Of a stretch of DNA of 64,000 nucleotides, positions 1 to 8,688 are shown piece by piece (position 1 is the stretch's first letter; each line of letters starts with the position of its first letter). The notes under the pieces were generated by a model, which was given only the letters and a program-made list of their open reading frames with translations, was not told the DNA's origin and ran no database searches. Made by a program: the position numbers and the translations under genes. Origin of the DNA: Nocardioides faecalis (lineage in GTDB: Bacteria > Actinomycetota > Actinomycetes > Propionibacteriales > Nocardioidaceae); assembly GCF_018388425.1 (NCBI RefSeq), contig NZ_CP074406.1, positions 3,224,001 through 3,288,000 on the forward strand, written 5' to 3'.

Positions 1-485
1 GACAGCACGAAGTCGGCGACGTCCTGGCGCCCGGGCGGGCGCCCGATGCCGGCGCGGACCCGGTAGAAGTCGCCGGTGCCGAGCGAGGAGCGCATCGACT
101 TCAGCCCGTTGTGGCCGTTGTCGCCGCCGCCGAGCTTGATCCGCAGGGTGCCGAAGTCGATGTCCAGCTCGTCGTGGATGGCGATCACCCGCTCGGGTGG
201 CACCTTGTAGAAGGTGGCCAGCGCCTTGACCGGCCCGCCGGACTCGTTCATGTAGGAGCGCGCCTTGGCCAGCACCACCCGCGGCGCGGGGGCTCCGGGC
301 GGCCCCAGGCGCCCCTCGACCACGTCGGCGCGGCCGGTCTTGTGTGCCCGGAAGCCGCTGCCCATGCGCCGCGCCAGCTCGTCGACGACCAGGTAGCCGA
401 TGTTGTGCCGGTGCCCGGCGTACGACGGTCCGGGGTTGCCGAGCCCGACGACCAGCCACACCTCGGCGGCACCCTGCTCGGCCAC
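1..485 (-). CDS. pth: Peptidyl-tRNA hydrolase Pth (3' end outside window)
   Basis: Releases tRNA from peptidyl-tRNA that drops off the ribosome, in the cytoplasm. About 161 N-terminal residues are visible. The family signature [18 protein letters not shown] gives the substrate Asn (residue 17) and catalytic His (residue 27), and [10 protein letters not shown] carries the catalytic Asp. The GTG start at 485 is chosen because GAGGAG lies just upstream and the reading begins near the family's usual N-terminus. It follows rplY on the same strand, the normal actinobacterial order. The gene runs off the left edge of the window. Confidence 0.96.
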   Translation of the reverse strand, partial: MAEQGAAEVWLVVGLGNPGPSYAGHRHNIGYLVVDELARRMGSGFRAHKTGRADVVEGRLGPPGAPAPRVVLAKARSYMNESGGPVKALATFYKVPPERVIAIHDELDIDFGTLRIKLGGGDNGHNGLKSMRSSLGTGDFYRVRAGIGRPPGRQDVADFVL

Positions 486-541
486 GTCTTGCTCCTCGGT
501 CTCGTCGTACGTGCGGGTGGAACGGGTGGAGATGCCAGAAC

Positions 542-569
542 TCCCCGGTGCGAGAGCTCGCACCGGGGA
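542..569. terminator. Perfect hairpin between rplY and pth
   Basis: A 13-bp perfect inverted repeat (542-554 with 557-569; arm TCCCCGGTGCGAG) with a 2-nt loop lies in the rplY-pth gap. It probably ends or attenuates rplY transcription. There is no T-tract, as is common in high-GC actinobacteria. Confidence 0.7.
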
Positions 570-607
570 GATCAGCCGGCCCAGGAACCACCTGAGCCGA
601 GGGACGT

Positions 608-1240
608 TCACTCGCCTTCGGTGTCCTCGGCCGGCGCGTCCTTCTCGATGCCGGCCTCGGCCTCGGCGGACTCGAGCTCGGCCTCGGCGGCCTCGGCGGT
701 CTGCCGGGCGGTCACGTTGACGATCAGCGTGTCGGGCTCGGTGACCAGCGTGGTGCCCTGCGGCAGCTCGACCTGGCTGGCGAGGATCTGGGTACCGGCC
801 TCGGCCCCCTCGATGCTGACCTCGAACGACTCGGGGATGTGGGTGGCCTCGGCCTCGACCTGCAGCGTGGTGTTCTCGGTGACGACCAGGGTCTCCGCGG
901 CGGCCTCGCCCACGATGAGGACGGGGACGTCGACGGTGACCTTCTCGCCGCGCACGACGGTGACGAGGTCGACGTGCTCGAGCACGCGGCGGACGGGGTC
1001 GACCTGGACCTGCTTGGTCAGCGCGAGGTGGATCTCGCCGTCCAGGTCGATCTCGAGCAGCGCGTTGGCGCCACCGTGGCGGATCGCCATCATGGTCTCG
1101 TGGCCCGGCAGGGTCAGGTGCAGCGGGTCCGCGCCGTGGCCGTAGACGACCGCGGGGATCTTGTTCTCGCGGCGGATGCGGCGGGCGGCGCCCTTGCCGA
1201 ACTCGCTGCGGAGCTCGGCCTTGATCTTCTCGGTGCTCAT
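608..1240 (-). CDS. rplY: 50S ribosomal protein L25/general stress protein Ctc
   Basis: Binds 5S rRNA in the large ribosomal subunit. The 210-residue length fits the long CTC/TL5 form: an N-terminal L25 domain (about 1-93, with [16 protein letters not shown]) followed by a second beta-barrel domain (about 98-180) and an acidic, Ala/Glu-rich tail. The ATG is preceded by GGAG in the upstream sequence. It sits between prs and pth, as in most actinobacteria. The neighbouring hairpin at 542-569 may uncouple it from pth. Confidence 0.95.
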   Translation of the reverse strand: MSTEKIKAELRSEFGKGAARRIRRENKIPAVVYGHGADPLHLTLPGHETMMAIRHGGANALLEIDLDGEIHLALTKQVQVDPVRRVLEHVDLVTVVRGEKVTVDVPVLIVGEAAAETLVVTENTTLQVEAEATHIPESFEVSIEGAEAGTQILASQVELPQGTTLVTEPDTLIVNVTARQTAEAAEAELESAEAEAGIEKDAPAEDTEGE

Positions 1241-1720
1241 GTCGATCTCCTCGATCGTCTGGGTTTGGGACGGGACCCCGGAGAGGAGGAGCGCCGCGCT
1301 TCTCTCACCCGGTGACCGAGCGGGCGCGCGGCGTCGCCATGAGGACGAAACCGGCCCAGTCGATCACGGAGTCACAGAAGCGCCGTACTCCCTCGCCGAG
1401 GCAACCGCGCAAGACTAACCGCGCTCCCGCCCACGAGAAAATCGTCGCCGGGCCCGAGCGGCGGCCCGGGACATCGCCGGGCTGAGGCCGTCGCCGGGCT
1501 GAGGCCGTCGTGCCCGGCCGCGGCGATCGTGTCGCGGATCCGCTGCTCGGCGTAGCGGGAGCCGATGAACATCCCGAGCGCCGGGTGCACCGCACCTCCC
1601 CTCCGAGCCAGGCGACCGACCGTTGACGAACCGGCCAGGAAGACGGACGATCTCGGTCAGGAGGCCTGACCGAGTTCCCGTCGCACCGCGTCGACGACAA
1701 GAGGACGACAAGGGAGGGAC
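1241..1720. other. 480-bp gap: rplY leader and MarR remnant
   Basis: No intact gene is supported here. The left part is the rplY upstream region. The middle holds a MarR-like fragment on the minus strand (listed separately) and a 17-bp perfect tandem duplication (1476-1492 and 1493-1509). The right part is the leader of the gene at 1722. Confidence 0.6.
1441..1590 (-). pseudogene. Remnant of a MarR-family regulator N-terminus
   Basis: Reading from GTG 1590, the first about 33 residues (LGMFIGSRYAEQRIRDTIAA then AGHDGLSPA) resemble the first helix of MarR-family regulators. The reading then passes through a 17-bp tandem duplication at 1476-1509 and loses all family resemblance, with no winged-helix domain. 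GGAGGGGAGG precedes the start, so the 5' end looks like a real gene. A MarR gene divergent from a maleylpyruvate-isomerase-family gene is a common actinobacterial pair, which supports decay in place. The exact 3' limit is a guess. Confidence 0.5.
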
Positions 1721-1721
1721 C

Positions 1722-2351
1722 ATGGACTCCACCACCCTCTGGGCGCACGTCCACGCGGAGCGGGCCGCGCTCGCCGCGCTGCTGCACGACCTCGACGAGG
1801 CGGCGTGGTCGCACGAGACGCTGTGCCCCGGCTGGACCGTGCACGACGTGGCGACCCACGTCATCGCCACCCCGCAGACGGGCTGGCGGGAGATGGGCGC
1901 GATGGCCGCACGCAACCTGGGGCGGAGCTATCACGCGATGATCTTCCGCGAGGTGAAGCGGCTGGCGGCCACGAGGACGCACGAGCAGGTCCTCGCGGAC
2001 TTCGCCACCTACGCCACCAGCACCCACCACGTGCCCGTCACCACGTCGGTGGAGCCGCTGATCGATGCGCTCGTGCACCACCAGGACATCGTCCGCCCGC
2101 TCGGGCGCACCCGCACGATGGCACCGGACGCCGCGGCCGTCGCCGCGGAGCGGGTACGGCGGCTCGCGCCGCTCATGGGCACCAGCCGGTTGCTGCGCAG
2201 CATCCGGCTGGTCGCCAGCGACGTCGACTGGACCCGCGGGCGCGGACCGGACGTGCGCGGACCGGTCCAGGAGCTGCTCATGCTGGCGTCGGGACGACGC
2301 CCGGACCTCACCCTGCTCGAGGGCGACGGCCTAGCGCTGCTCCCCCGCTGA
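1722..2351 (+). CDS. Maleylpyruvate isomerase/DinB-like mycothiol-dependent family protein
   Basis: A 209-residue protein of the DinB-like superfamily used by mycothiol-dependent enzymes. The conserved N-terminal block CPGWTVHDVATHVIA (residues about 28-42) and the later DALVHHQDI supply histidines expected to bind a metal. Members catalyse thiol-dependent isomerisation or transferase reactions; the substrate here is unknown. ATG 1722 is chosen over earlier in-frame codons because AGGGAGG lies 5 nt upstream. It stands divergent to the MarR remnant, its likely former regulator, and converges on prs. Confidence 0.8.
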   Translation: MDSTTLWAHVHAERAALAALLHDLDEAAWSHETLCPGWTVHDVATHVIATPQTGWREMGAMAARNLGRSYHAMIFREVKRLAATRTHEQVLADFATYATSTHHVPVTTSVEPLIDALVHHQDIVRPLGRTRTMAPDAAAVAAERVRRLAPLMGTSRLLRSIRLVASDVDWTRGRGPDVRGPVQELLMLASGRRPDLTLLEGDGLALLPR

Positions 2352-2384
2352 CGCCTCACCGCGTCGCGGGCTCGCGTGGGTGGC

Positions 2385-3365
2385 TCAGGCCTGGCCCTCG
2401 AACATGCTGGTGACCGAGCCGTCCTCGAAGACCTCGCGGATGGCGCGGGCGACCAGCGGCGCGATCGACAGCGTGGTGAGCTTGTCGAACTGCTTCTCCG
2501 GCGGCACGGGCAGCGTGTTGGTGATGACGATCTCGACCGCGGGGCTGTTCTTCAGCCGGTCCACGGCGGGACCGGAGAGGATCGCGTGGGTGGCGGCGAT
2601 GATCACGCCGGCCGCACCCTCGGCGACGAGCGCCTCGGCGGCCTTCACGATCGTGCCGCCGGTGTCGATCATGTCGTCGGTCAGCACGCAGATGCGGCCC
2701 GCGACGTCACCGACGACGCGGTTGGCGACGACCTCGTTGGCCACGTCGGTGCGCCGCGTCTTGTGGATGAACGCCAGCGGAGCGCCACCGAGGCGGGCGG
2801 ACCACTTCTCGGCGACCTTGATCCGGCCGGCGTCCGGGGAGACGATCGCGAGCGGCTGGTCGCCGTACTTGTTCTTGATGTAGTCGGTGAGGACCGGCAG
2901 CGCCATCAGGTGGTCGACGGGGCCGTCGAAGAAGCCCTGCAGCTGGTCGGCGTGCAGGTCCACGGTGATGATCCGGTCGGCGCCGGCGGTCTTGAACAGG
3001 TCCGCCATCAGCCGCGCGGAGATCGGCTCGCGGCCGCGGTGCTTCTTGTCCTGGCGGCTGTAGCCCCAGAACGGCATCACCACGGTGATCCGCTTGGCGG
3101 AGGCACGCTTGAGCGCGTCCACCATGATCAGGTGCTCCATGATCCACTCGTTGATCGGAGTGGTGTGGCTCTGCAGCACGAACGCGTCGCAGCCGCGCAC
3201 GGACTCCTGGTACCGCACGTAGATCTCGCCGTTGGCGAACTCGTAGGCGGTGGTGGGGACCAGCTGCTGGTCGAGGATCTGGGCCACCTCGTCCGCCAGC
3301 TGGGGGTGGGCTCGTCCCGTGAAGACCATCATGTTCTTCTCGGTCGTGCGCTTGAAGCCGCTCAC
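2385..3365 (-). CDS. prs: Ribose-phosphate pyrophosphokinase
   Basis: Makes PRPP from ribose 5-phosphate and ATP, feeding purine, pyrimidine, His and Trp synthesis. The 326 residues match class I enzymes. Visible motifs are the flexible catalytic loop WGYSRQDKKHRGREPI, the divalent-metal region DLHADQLQGFF, and the PRPP-binding loop LTDDMIDTGGTIVKAAE. GTG 3365 is chosen because GGGGAGA precedes it and the next residues (SGFKRTTEKNMMVFTG) match family N-termini. It is downstream of glmU on the same strand, a conserved actinobacterial pair. Confidence 0.97.
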   Translation of the reverse strand: MSGFKRTTEKNMMVFTGRAHPQLADEVAQILDQQLVPTTAYEFANGEIYVRYQESVRGCDAFVLQSHTTPINEWIMEHLIMVDALKRASAKRITVVMPFWGYSRQDKKHRGREPISARLMADLFKTAGADRIITVDLHADQLQGFFDGPVDHLMALPVLTDYIKNKYGDQPLAIVSPDAGRIKVAEKWSARLGGAPLAFIHKTRRTDVANEVVANRVVGDVAGRICVLTDDMIDTGGTIVKAAEALVAEGAAGVIIAATHAILSGPAVDRLKNSPAVEIVITNTLPVPPEKQFDKLTTLSIAPLVARAIREVFEDGSVTSMFEGQA

Positions 3366-3501
3366 TAGCGTGTCTCCCCTGGATCGCCTGAGGTGGTGGG
3401 CCTGATTCTGCCCTTCGCCCAGGGGCCGCCCCAACTCCGCACCTGTTTTGCAAGGGTTTGCGTGATCGTCGCCACGCGCGGCGTCCGGGGCCCCGGTCGG
3501 G

Positions 3502-4968
3502 CTACTCCGGCGAGGTCGCCCTCGGCCCCTCGCCGGCGGCCTCGGCAGCCTCGGCGGCCTCGGCGGCCTGGGCCTGGGCCGTGCCGGGACGACGCGCCTG
3601 CGCCCAGCCGGTCAGGTTGCGCTGCGGCCCGCCGCTCACCGCGAGCGCGCCGGGCGGCACGTCGCGTCGTACGACGGTGCCACCGCCGGTGCTCGCGCCG
3701 TCGCCGATCGTGACGGGGGCGACGAAGGTGTTGTTGGAGCCGGTGCGGGCGTGCCGGCCGACCGTGGTGCGGTGCTTGGCGATGCCGTCGTAGTTGGCGA
3801 AGATCGTGCCGGCGCCGATGTTGGTGCCCTCGCCGATCTCGGCGTCGCCGACGTAGGACAGGTGCGGCACCTTCGCGCCCTCGCCGATGCGGGCGTTCTT
3901 GGTCTCCACGAACGTGCCGATCTTGCCGGCCTCCTCCAGCACCGTGCCCGGGCGCAGGTAGGCGAAGGGGCCGACGTGGGCCTCCGCGCCGATCACCGCC
4001 AGCTGGGCATGGGTGCGCACCACCGTGGCGCCCACGCCGACCTCGCAGTCGGTCAGGGTGGTGTCCGGGCCGATGGTCGCGTCCTCGCCGACCACGGTGG
4101 CACCGAGCAGCTGGGTGCCCGGCAGGAGCGTCACGTCCCGGGAGAGCACGGCGTCGGCGTCGATCCAGGTGGTCGCCGGATCGACGACGCTCACCCCGGC
4201 CTCCATCCACCGGGTGACGATGCGGCGGTTGAGCTCGCGACCCAGCTCGGCGAGCTGCACCCGGTCGTTGGCACCCTCGGTCTGCAGCGCGTCGGCGACG
4301 GCGTGCGCGGCGACGGTCAGCCCGTCGGCGTGGGCCAGGCCGACGGCGTCGGTGAGGTAGTACTCCCCCTTCGCGTTGTCGTTGCCGATCCGCCCGGCGC
4401 AGTCGAGGAGGAAGCCGGCGTCGAAGGCGAGGATCCCGGAGTTGATCTCGGTGATCTCGCGCTGCTCGGGCGTGGCGTCCTTCTCCTCCACGATGCCGGC
4501 GACCAGACCCTCCGCGTCGCGCACGATCCGGCCGTAGCCGAAGGGGTCCTCGACGACGCCGGACAGGATGCTGACCGCGGCCTGGGCGGCGCGGTGGGCC
4601 TGGGCGAACTCGCGCAGCGTCGAGCCCTCGAGCAGGGGCGTGTCGCCGTAGGCGACGAGAACGGTTCCCTCGCGCGGCACGTCGCCGAGCGCCTCCAGCG
4701 CGACCCGTACGGCGTGCCCGGTGCCGAGCTGCTCCTCCTGCACGGCGAGCACCGCATCGGGGCGCAGCTGCGTGATGTGCGGCGCGACCAGCTCGCGCTG
4801 GTGGCCGACCACGGTGACCACGCGCTGCGGGTCGAGGCTGGCGACCGCGGTCAGCACGTGGCCGATCATGCTGCGCCCGCCGATGCGGTGCAGCACCTTG
4901 GGTGTCTTGGACTTCATCCGGGTGCCGCCGCCGGCAGCGAGGACGATGACGGTCAACTGGTCGCTCAC
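3502..4968 (-). CDS. glmU: Bifunctional GlmU: GlcNAc-1-P uridyltransferase and GlcN-1-P acetyltransferase
   Basis: Makes UDP-GlcNAc for peptidoglycan and mycothiol. The 488 residues show the N-terminal nucleotidyltransferase motif LAAGGGTRMKSKTPKVLH (about 10-27) and a C-terminal left-handed beta-helix acetyltransferase domain (about 255-455), with VPHLSYVGDAEIGEGTNIGA and KHRTTVG. A low-complexity Ala/Glu tail (about 460-488) follows, as in other actinobacteria. The gap to prs is 136 bp. UDP-GlcNAc made here is also the donor for MshA, encoded at 31791-33074. Confidence 0.97.
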   Translation of the reverse strand: MSDQLTVIVLAAGGGTRMKSKTPKVLHRIGGRSMIGHVLTAVASLDPQRVVTVVGHQRELVAPHITQLRPDAVLAVQEEQLGTGHAVRVALEALGDVPREGTVLVAYGDTPLLEGSTLREFAQAHRAAQAAVSILSGVVEDPFGYGRIVRDAEGLVAGIVEEKDATPEQREITEINSGILAFDAGFLLDCAGRIGNDNAKGEYYLTDAVGLAHADGLTVAAHAVADALQTEGANDRVQLAELGRELNRRIVTRWMEAGVSVVDPATTWIDADAVLSRDVTLLPGTQLLGATVVGEDATIGPDTTLTDCEVGVGATVVRTHAQLAVIGAEAHVGPFAYLRPGTVLEEAGKIGTFVETKNARIGEGAKVPHLSYVGDAEIGEGTNIGAGTIFANYDGIAKHRTTVGRHARTGSNNTFVAPVTIGDGASTGGGTVVRRDVPPGALAVSGGPQRNLTGWAQARRPGTAQAQAAEAAEAAEAAGEGPRATSPE

Positions 4969-5049
4969 GCAGCCACCCTAGAGCTCCGGCGCGATCGGCG
5001 GGGGCGGCCGGTCGCGTCCGTTGTGCTCGCCGTGTGACCACTTCCCCGC

Positions 5050-5055
5050 CACAAT
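5050..5055 (+). promoter_or_regulatory. Leaderless -10 hexamer CACAAT
   Basis: CACAAT ends 6 nt before ATG 5062 and there is no Shine-Dalgarno sequence. The spacing fits transcription starting at the A of the start codon. Confidence 0.5.
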
Positions 5056-5061
5056 CGGCGC

Positions 5062-6090
5062 ATGCCACTCTCGAGCACCGCCCAGCAGCTGCTGGACGCC
5101 CAGGTCGCCTGGCTGCTGGCCCGGATCAGCGGCGACACGCTGCGCGACGCGCTCAGCGACGACATCGACGACCTGCTGGACGCCGCCACCCGCCTGCAGG
5201 TCGACACGCTGGCCGACCCCGACGCGGTGAAGGAGCTGCTGCGCCTCGTGCTGCGCCACGTCCCGCCGAGCGCGGCGGCCAGCACCCTGGTGGGTGTCCT
5301 CGCGGACCGGGTGTACGCGGGCCCCGCGGAGCCGTTCACCGCCACCGACCTGATCCGCCGCGAGCACCTGGACGCGCTGGTCGCCGCCGCGCTGTCCCGC
5401 CCGGACCTGGCCGCGAAGGTGCTCGACAAGGTCGCCGAGAGCCCGCTGGTCGCGACCCTGGCGTCCCGCTTCCTCTCCCGGGTGCTGAGCGAGGTGCTCG
5501 CCACCAACCGGGCGGTGGCCGACCGGATCCCCGGGATGGGCTCACTCATGAACCTCGGCACCAGCATGGCCGGCAACGTCGCCCGCGGGGTGGCCGGCGT
5601 CCCCTTGGAGAGCCTGCTCGGCGACACCGCCGGCAAGGGCGCCAGCTTCGCCGTACGACGGCTCAACAAGCTCGTCGTGGAGACCATGTCGGACCCGACC
5701 GCGCGGGCGGCGGCGCTGCAGGTGTTCGACCTGTACGCCGACCAGCCGATCGGACGCCCGGGCGCGGAGCCGCCGGTGAGCGCCGAGGAGCTGCACCACG
5801 TCGCCGGGCTGCTGCAGGACGTGGTGATCGACGCGGTGGCCGCGGAGCCGGTGCTGACCTTCATCGACGGCGTGGTCGACGGCTTCTTCGCCGTCTACGG
5901 CACCGAGAAGCTCTCCACCCTCGTCGAGGACCTCGGCATCAGCCGCGACGACCTCCTCGCCCAGGCCCAGGCTCTGGTGCCGCGGCTGCTGCAGCACGCG
6001 GTGGACTCCGGCGAGGCGGAGCGGTTGATCCGGACCCGGCTCGAGCCGTTCTACGCATCCCCCGAGGTCGCCGCGATCCTCGGCGACTGA
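5062..6090 (+). CDS. Conserved actinobacterial protein of unknown function
   Basis: A 342-residue, largely helical, soluble-looking protein with no signal peptide and no clear catalytic motif. A Gly-rich stretch (GMGSLMNLGTSMAGNVARGV, about 159-178) could form an amphipathic or membrane-associated helix. I do not recognise a named domain. ATG 5062 is supported by the -10-like CACAAT 6 nt upstream. It is divergent from glmU and convergent with the MpaB-like gene, so it is probably transcribed alone. Confidence 0.75.
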   Translation: MPLSSTAQQLLDAQVAWLLARISGDTLRDALSDDIDDLLDAATRLQVDTLADPDAVKELLRLVLRHVPPSAAASTLVGVLADRVYAGPAEPFTATDLIRREHLDALVAAALSRPDLAAKVLDKVAESPLVATLASRFLSRVLSEVLATNRAVADRIPGMGSLMNLGTSMAGNVARGVAGVPLESLLGDTAGKGASFAVRRLNKLVVETMSDPTARAAALQVFDLYADQPIGRPGAEPPVSAEELHHVAGLLQDVVIDAVAAEPVLTFIDGVVDGFFAVYGTEKLSTLVEDLGISRDDLLAQAQALVPRLLQHAVDSGEAERLIRTRLEPFYASPEVAAILGD

Positions 6091-6122
6091 GGCCCGAGGG
6101 CTGGGCCTGAGGGCTGGGGCGC

Positions 6123-7325
6123 TCAGGCGGTGGCGCCGACCGCCCCGGGCACGGCGTCGACGAGGTCGTGCTCCATCGCCTGCTCGGCCTTGAGCCGCGC
6201 CAGCTCGCGGTCGCGGGCGGCGTAGCCGCGCCGGGTGGCGCGCTCGCGGCCCACCAGCAGCAGCCGCGCCTGGTCGGCGGCGAACAGGGCGGGCCGCAGC
6301 GCCCGCACCACGTGCTTGGCGCGCCCGTCGGGCACCTCGAGCGCATCCGAGGCCTCGTCGCCGAGGAAGACCCGGGTCATCCCGTACATGGTCCGCACCG
6401 CCAGCGTGGAGCGGAACGCTGCGGGACCGGGCAGCATCGTGGCCAGCTGCGGCGCCAGATAGTCCTCGGTGAGCGCGCGGACGAACTCGCGGCTGTAGGC
6501 GTCCGGGCCGGGCGAGGTCAGCGCGTAGAGCTCCTCGATCCGCACCTGGTCGGCCTCACACGTCGGGTTGAGCGCCTCCTCCACGCCGATCACGTGCCCC
6601 ACGTAGCGCCACAGGTGGTAGATGTCGGTGAGCTCGTCGTCGCGCAGCCGGACGCCGAGATCGGCCATCGCGGCCAGCGAGACGTGGCCGAACTCCGCGA
6701 GCGTGAACGCCATGTAGGGCTGCGGGATCGGCACGCCCCACGCCGGCTCGTCCCAGTCCACGACCGTACGGCGGATGAAGCGCCGCACGTGCGCGTGGAT
6801 CATCCGCACCCGAACCGTGTGCTGGAAACCAGGGGCATCGAGCGCCATCCCGCCGCGGCGCACGACCTGGGAGAGCCACGAGCCGACCTCGATGGAGCGC
6901 ACCGCCGGCTGGTGTCCGTAGCGGCCGGTCAGCAGCAGCGGCTTGGCGGCGATCCAGTTGTCGGCACCGCGCAGCAGCGACGCCGCACCGAGCACCAGCC
7001 CCCACTGCGCGGTGTAGCGCACCAGGACGTCGGCGGCCCGGTCCAGCCGGTCCCGGTCGAGCCACTCGGGCTCCCTCGTCAGCTGGGCGAGCAGCGCCTG
7101 CACCGTCTCCGGCGGGTCGGCGACGGCGCCGATGCCGTCGGTCATCATCGCCCGGACCGCCTGCGCCGCTCCGGCACCGGCGCTGTCCGCCACCACGGCG
7201 TCGGCCAGCGGGTCGGCGCGCCACATCGCGTCCAACCAGGTGGTGCCCGCGGCGCCGTACCGCTGCACGGCCAGGGCTGCGTGGGGCAGCGCGGTCGGGG
7301 CCGGGCGGACGCCGTCGGTGCTCAT
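6123..7325 (-). CDS. Oxygenase MpaB family (DUF2236) protein
   Basis: A 400-residue member of the family related to latex-clearing protein and MpaB, typically b-type haem or metal-dependent oxygenases. Family-like blocks include IEVGSWLSQVV, the His-containing MIHAHVRRF, and YVGHVIGVEEALNP. The substrate is unknown. ATG 7325 is preferred because the earlier in-frame part reads as intergenic sequence and the protein from here begins plausibly. It is divergent from the DUF5999 gene. Confidence 0.75.
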   Translation of the reverse strand: MSTDGVRPAPTALPHAALAVQRYGAAGTTWLDAMWRADPLADAVVADSAGAGAAQAVRAMMTDGIGAVADPPETVQALLAQLTREPEWLDRDRLDRAADVLVRYTAQWGLVLGAASLLRGADNWIAAKPLLLTGRYGHQPAVRSIEVGSWLSQVVRRGGMALDAPGFQHTVRVRMIHAHVRRFIRRTVVDWDEPAWGVPIPQPYMAFTLAEFGHVSLAAMADLGVRLRDDELTDIYHLWRYVGHVIGVEEALNPTCEADQVRIEELYALTSPGPDAYSREFVRALTEDYLAPQLATMLPGPAAFRSTLAVRTMYGMTRVFLGDEASDALEVPDGRAKHVVRALRPALFAADQARLLLVGRERATRRGYAARDRELARLKAEQAMEHDLVDAVPGAVGATA

Positions 7326-7503
7326 CTCGGCATTGAAGCACCGGGTCGGCGCCGGCGGAAGCGCGTCGCCGCGCAGGATTCTCGGACACGGTTCTGTGGA
7401 AACCGCTGCAAAGACCAACAAGAAGGCGTACCACTGTCGGTGATCCCCATCACAGGATCCGTTCCCCCATCACCGAGAGACCGACAGGGAGGGAGCACGA
7501 TCA

Positions 7504-7683
7504 ATGTGCGACCACACTCCGCGGTGCCCCAGTGCCGACGACCCGGCCTGCTGCAGCGCGCACGTCACCGCCGACCACAACGAGCAGGGGTGGTGTCGGC
7601 TGTGCAACGGCGTGATCCTCTTCGACGACGGCGCCTACCTGAGGCCTGACGGGACCGCCGTCAGCCTGCAGCGCTCCGCCTGA
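7504..7683 (+). CDS. Small DUF5999-like Cys-rich protein
   Basis: A 59-residue protein beginning MCDHTPRCPSADDPACC and containing EQGWCRLCNGVILF DDG. This matches the pattern of the small actinobacterial DUF5999 family (MCxHxPxCP, then GWxLLCNGVxxFED). Six cysteines and three His near the N-terminus suggest metal binding, which is inference. GGGAGGG lies upstream of ATG 7504. The spaced quotation above is one continuous stretch in the protein. Function of the family is not known to me. Confidence 0.8.
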   Translation: MCDHTPRCPSADDPACCSAHVTADHNEQGWCRLCNGVILFDDGAYLRPDGTAVSLQRSA

Positions 7684-7730
7684 GCCGGCGGCCCGAGTCG
7701 TCGTTCTCTGAACGGTCGCGATCGGCGACG

Positions 7731-7736
7731 TACGCT
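7731..7736 (+). promoter_or_regulatory. Leaderless -10 hexamer TACGCT
   Basis: TACGCT lies 8 nt before ATG 7745, with no ribosome binding site, fitting a leaderless or near-leaderless transcript. Confidence 0.5.
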
Positions 7737-7744
7737 CCTGGGGT

Positions 7745-8653
7745 ATGACCGTTCCGCCGACCGTGCTGGTCACCGGCGCCACCGGCTTCGTGGGGCGCCG
7801 CGTGGCCCGCGAGCTGGCCGGCCGCGGGTGGGACGTGCGGGCGATGACCCGTCGCCCGGCGTCGTACGACGGCCCCGGCGAGCCGGTCGGTGCGGACGTC
7901 GCCGACGAGGCGTCCCTGGACGCCGCCCTGGCCGGCGTGGACGTCGCGGTCTACCTGGTGCACTCGCTCGACCACGACGACTACGAGGCCCGCGACGCCG
8001 CTGCGGCCCGGTCGTTCGGCCGGGCGGCGGCACGGGCCGGGGTCCGCCAGATCGTCTACCTGGGTGGCCTCGGCGCCGAGGGCGCCGACCTCTCCCCGCA
8101 CCTGCGCTCGCGCCGCGAGGTGGAGGGGCTGCTCGGCGAGGCCGGGGTGCCGGTGACGACGCTGCGGGCCGCGATCGTCGTCGGTCACGGCGGAATCTCC
8201 TGGGAGCTGACCCGACAGCTGGTGAAGAACCTGCCGGCGATGGTGGTGCCGCGGTGGACGAGCACCCTGACCCAGCCGATCGCCGTGGACGACGTGGTCG
8301 CCTACCTGGCCGGCGTGATCGACAACCCCGACGCGATCGGGCAGGTGTTCGAGATCGGCGGCCCGGAGCAGCTGACCTATCGGGACATGCTGCAGGTCGC
8401 CTCCCAGATGGCCTCGGGCCATCCGGTGCGGGTGGTGCAGGTGCCGGTGCTGACGCCGCGGCTGTCGTCGTACTGGTTGGCGCTGGTGACCGACGTGGAC
8501 GTGACGACCGGGCGCAACCTGATCGACTCCATGTCCACCGAGGTGGTGGTCACCGACGACCGGATCCGCGACGTGGTGCCGCTGGAGCCGCTGCCCTATG
8601 AGGAGGCAGTGCGGCGCGCGCTGGAGGAGCGGGCGGCGGCACTGGGCTCCTAG
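7745..8653 (+). CDS. NAD(P)-binding atypical SDR (NmrA/YbjT-like)
   Basis: A 302-residue Rossmann protein. The nucleotide-binding motif TGATGFVGRRVA (about 10-21) is followed by AVYLVHSL and IVYLGGLGAEG, typical of extended atypical SDRs close to YbjT/NmrA. The classical YxxxK catalytic pair is not seen, so it may act as a redox sensor or a divergent reductase. Downstream of residue 120 is a substrate domain with QPIAVDDVVAYL and EIGGPEQLTYRDML. It converges on the CPBP protease gene. Confidence 0.8.
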   Translation: MTVPPTVLVTGATGFVGRRVARELAGRGWDVRAMTRRPASYDGPGEPVGADVADEASLDAALAGVDVAVYLVHSLDHDDYEARDAAAARSFGRAAARAGVRQIVYLGGLGAEGADLSPHLRSRREVEGLLGEAGVPVTTLRAAIVVGHGGISWELTRQLVKNLPAMVVPRWTSTLTQPIAVDDVVAYLAGVIDNPDAIGQVFEIGGPEQLTYRDMLQVASQMASGHPVRVVQVPVLTPRLSSYWLALVTDVDVTTGRNLIDSMSTEVVVTDDRIRDVVPLEPLPYEEAVRRALEERAAALGS

Positions 8654-8688
8654 GCGGGGGCTCCTGACGTTCTCACGCGTGGGCGGTG

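Noticed and set aside
3366-3501. A tRNA or small RNA between prs and glmU
   Set aside because: No cloverleaf or strong hairpin could be built, and the gap is short.
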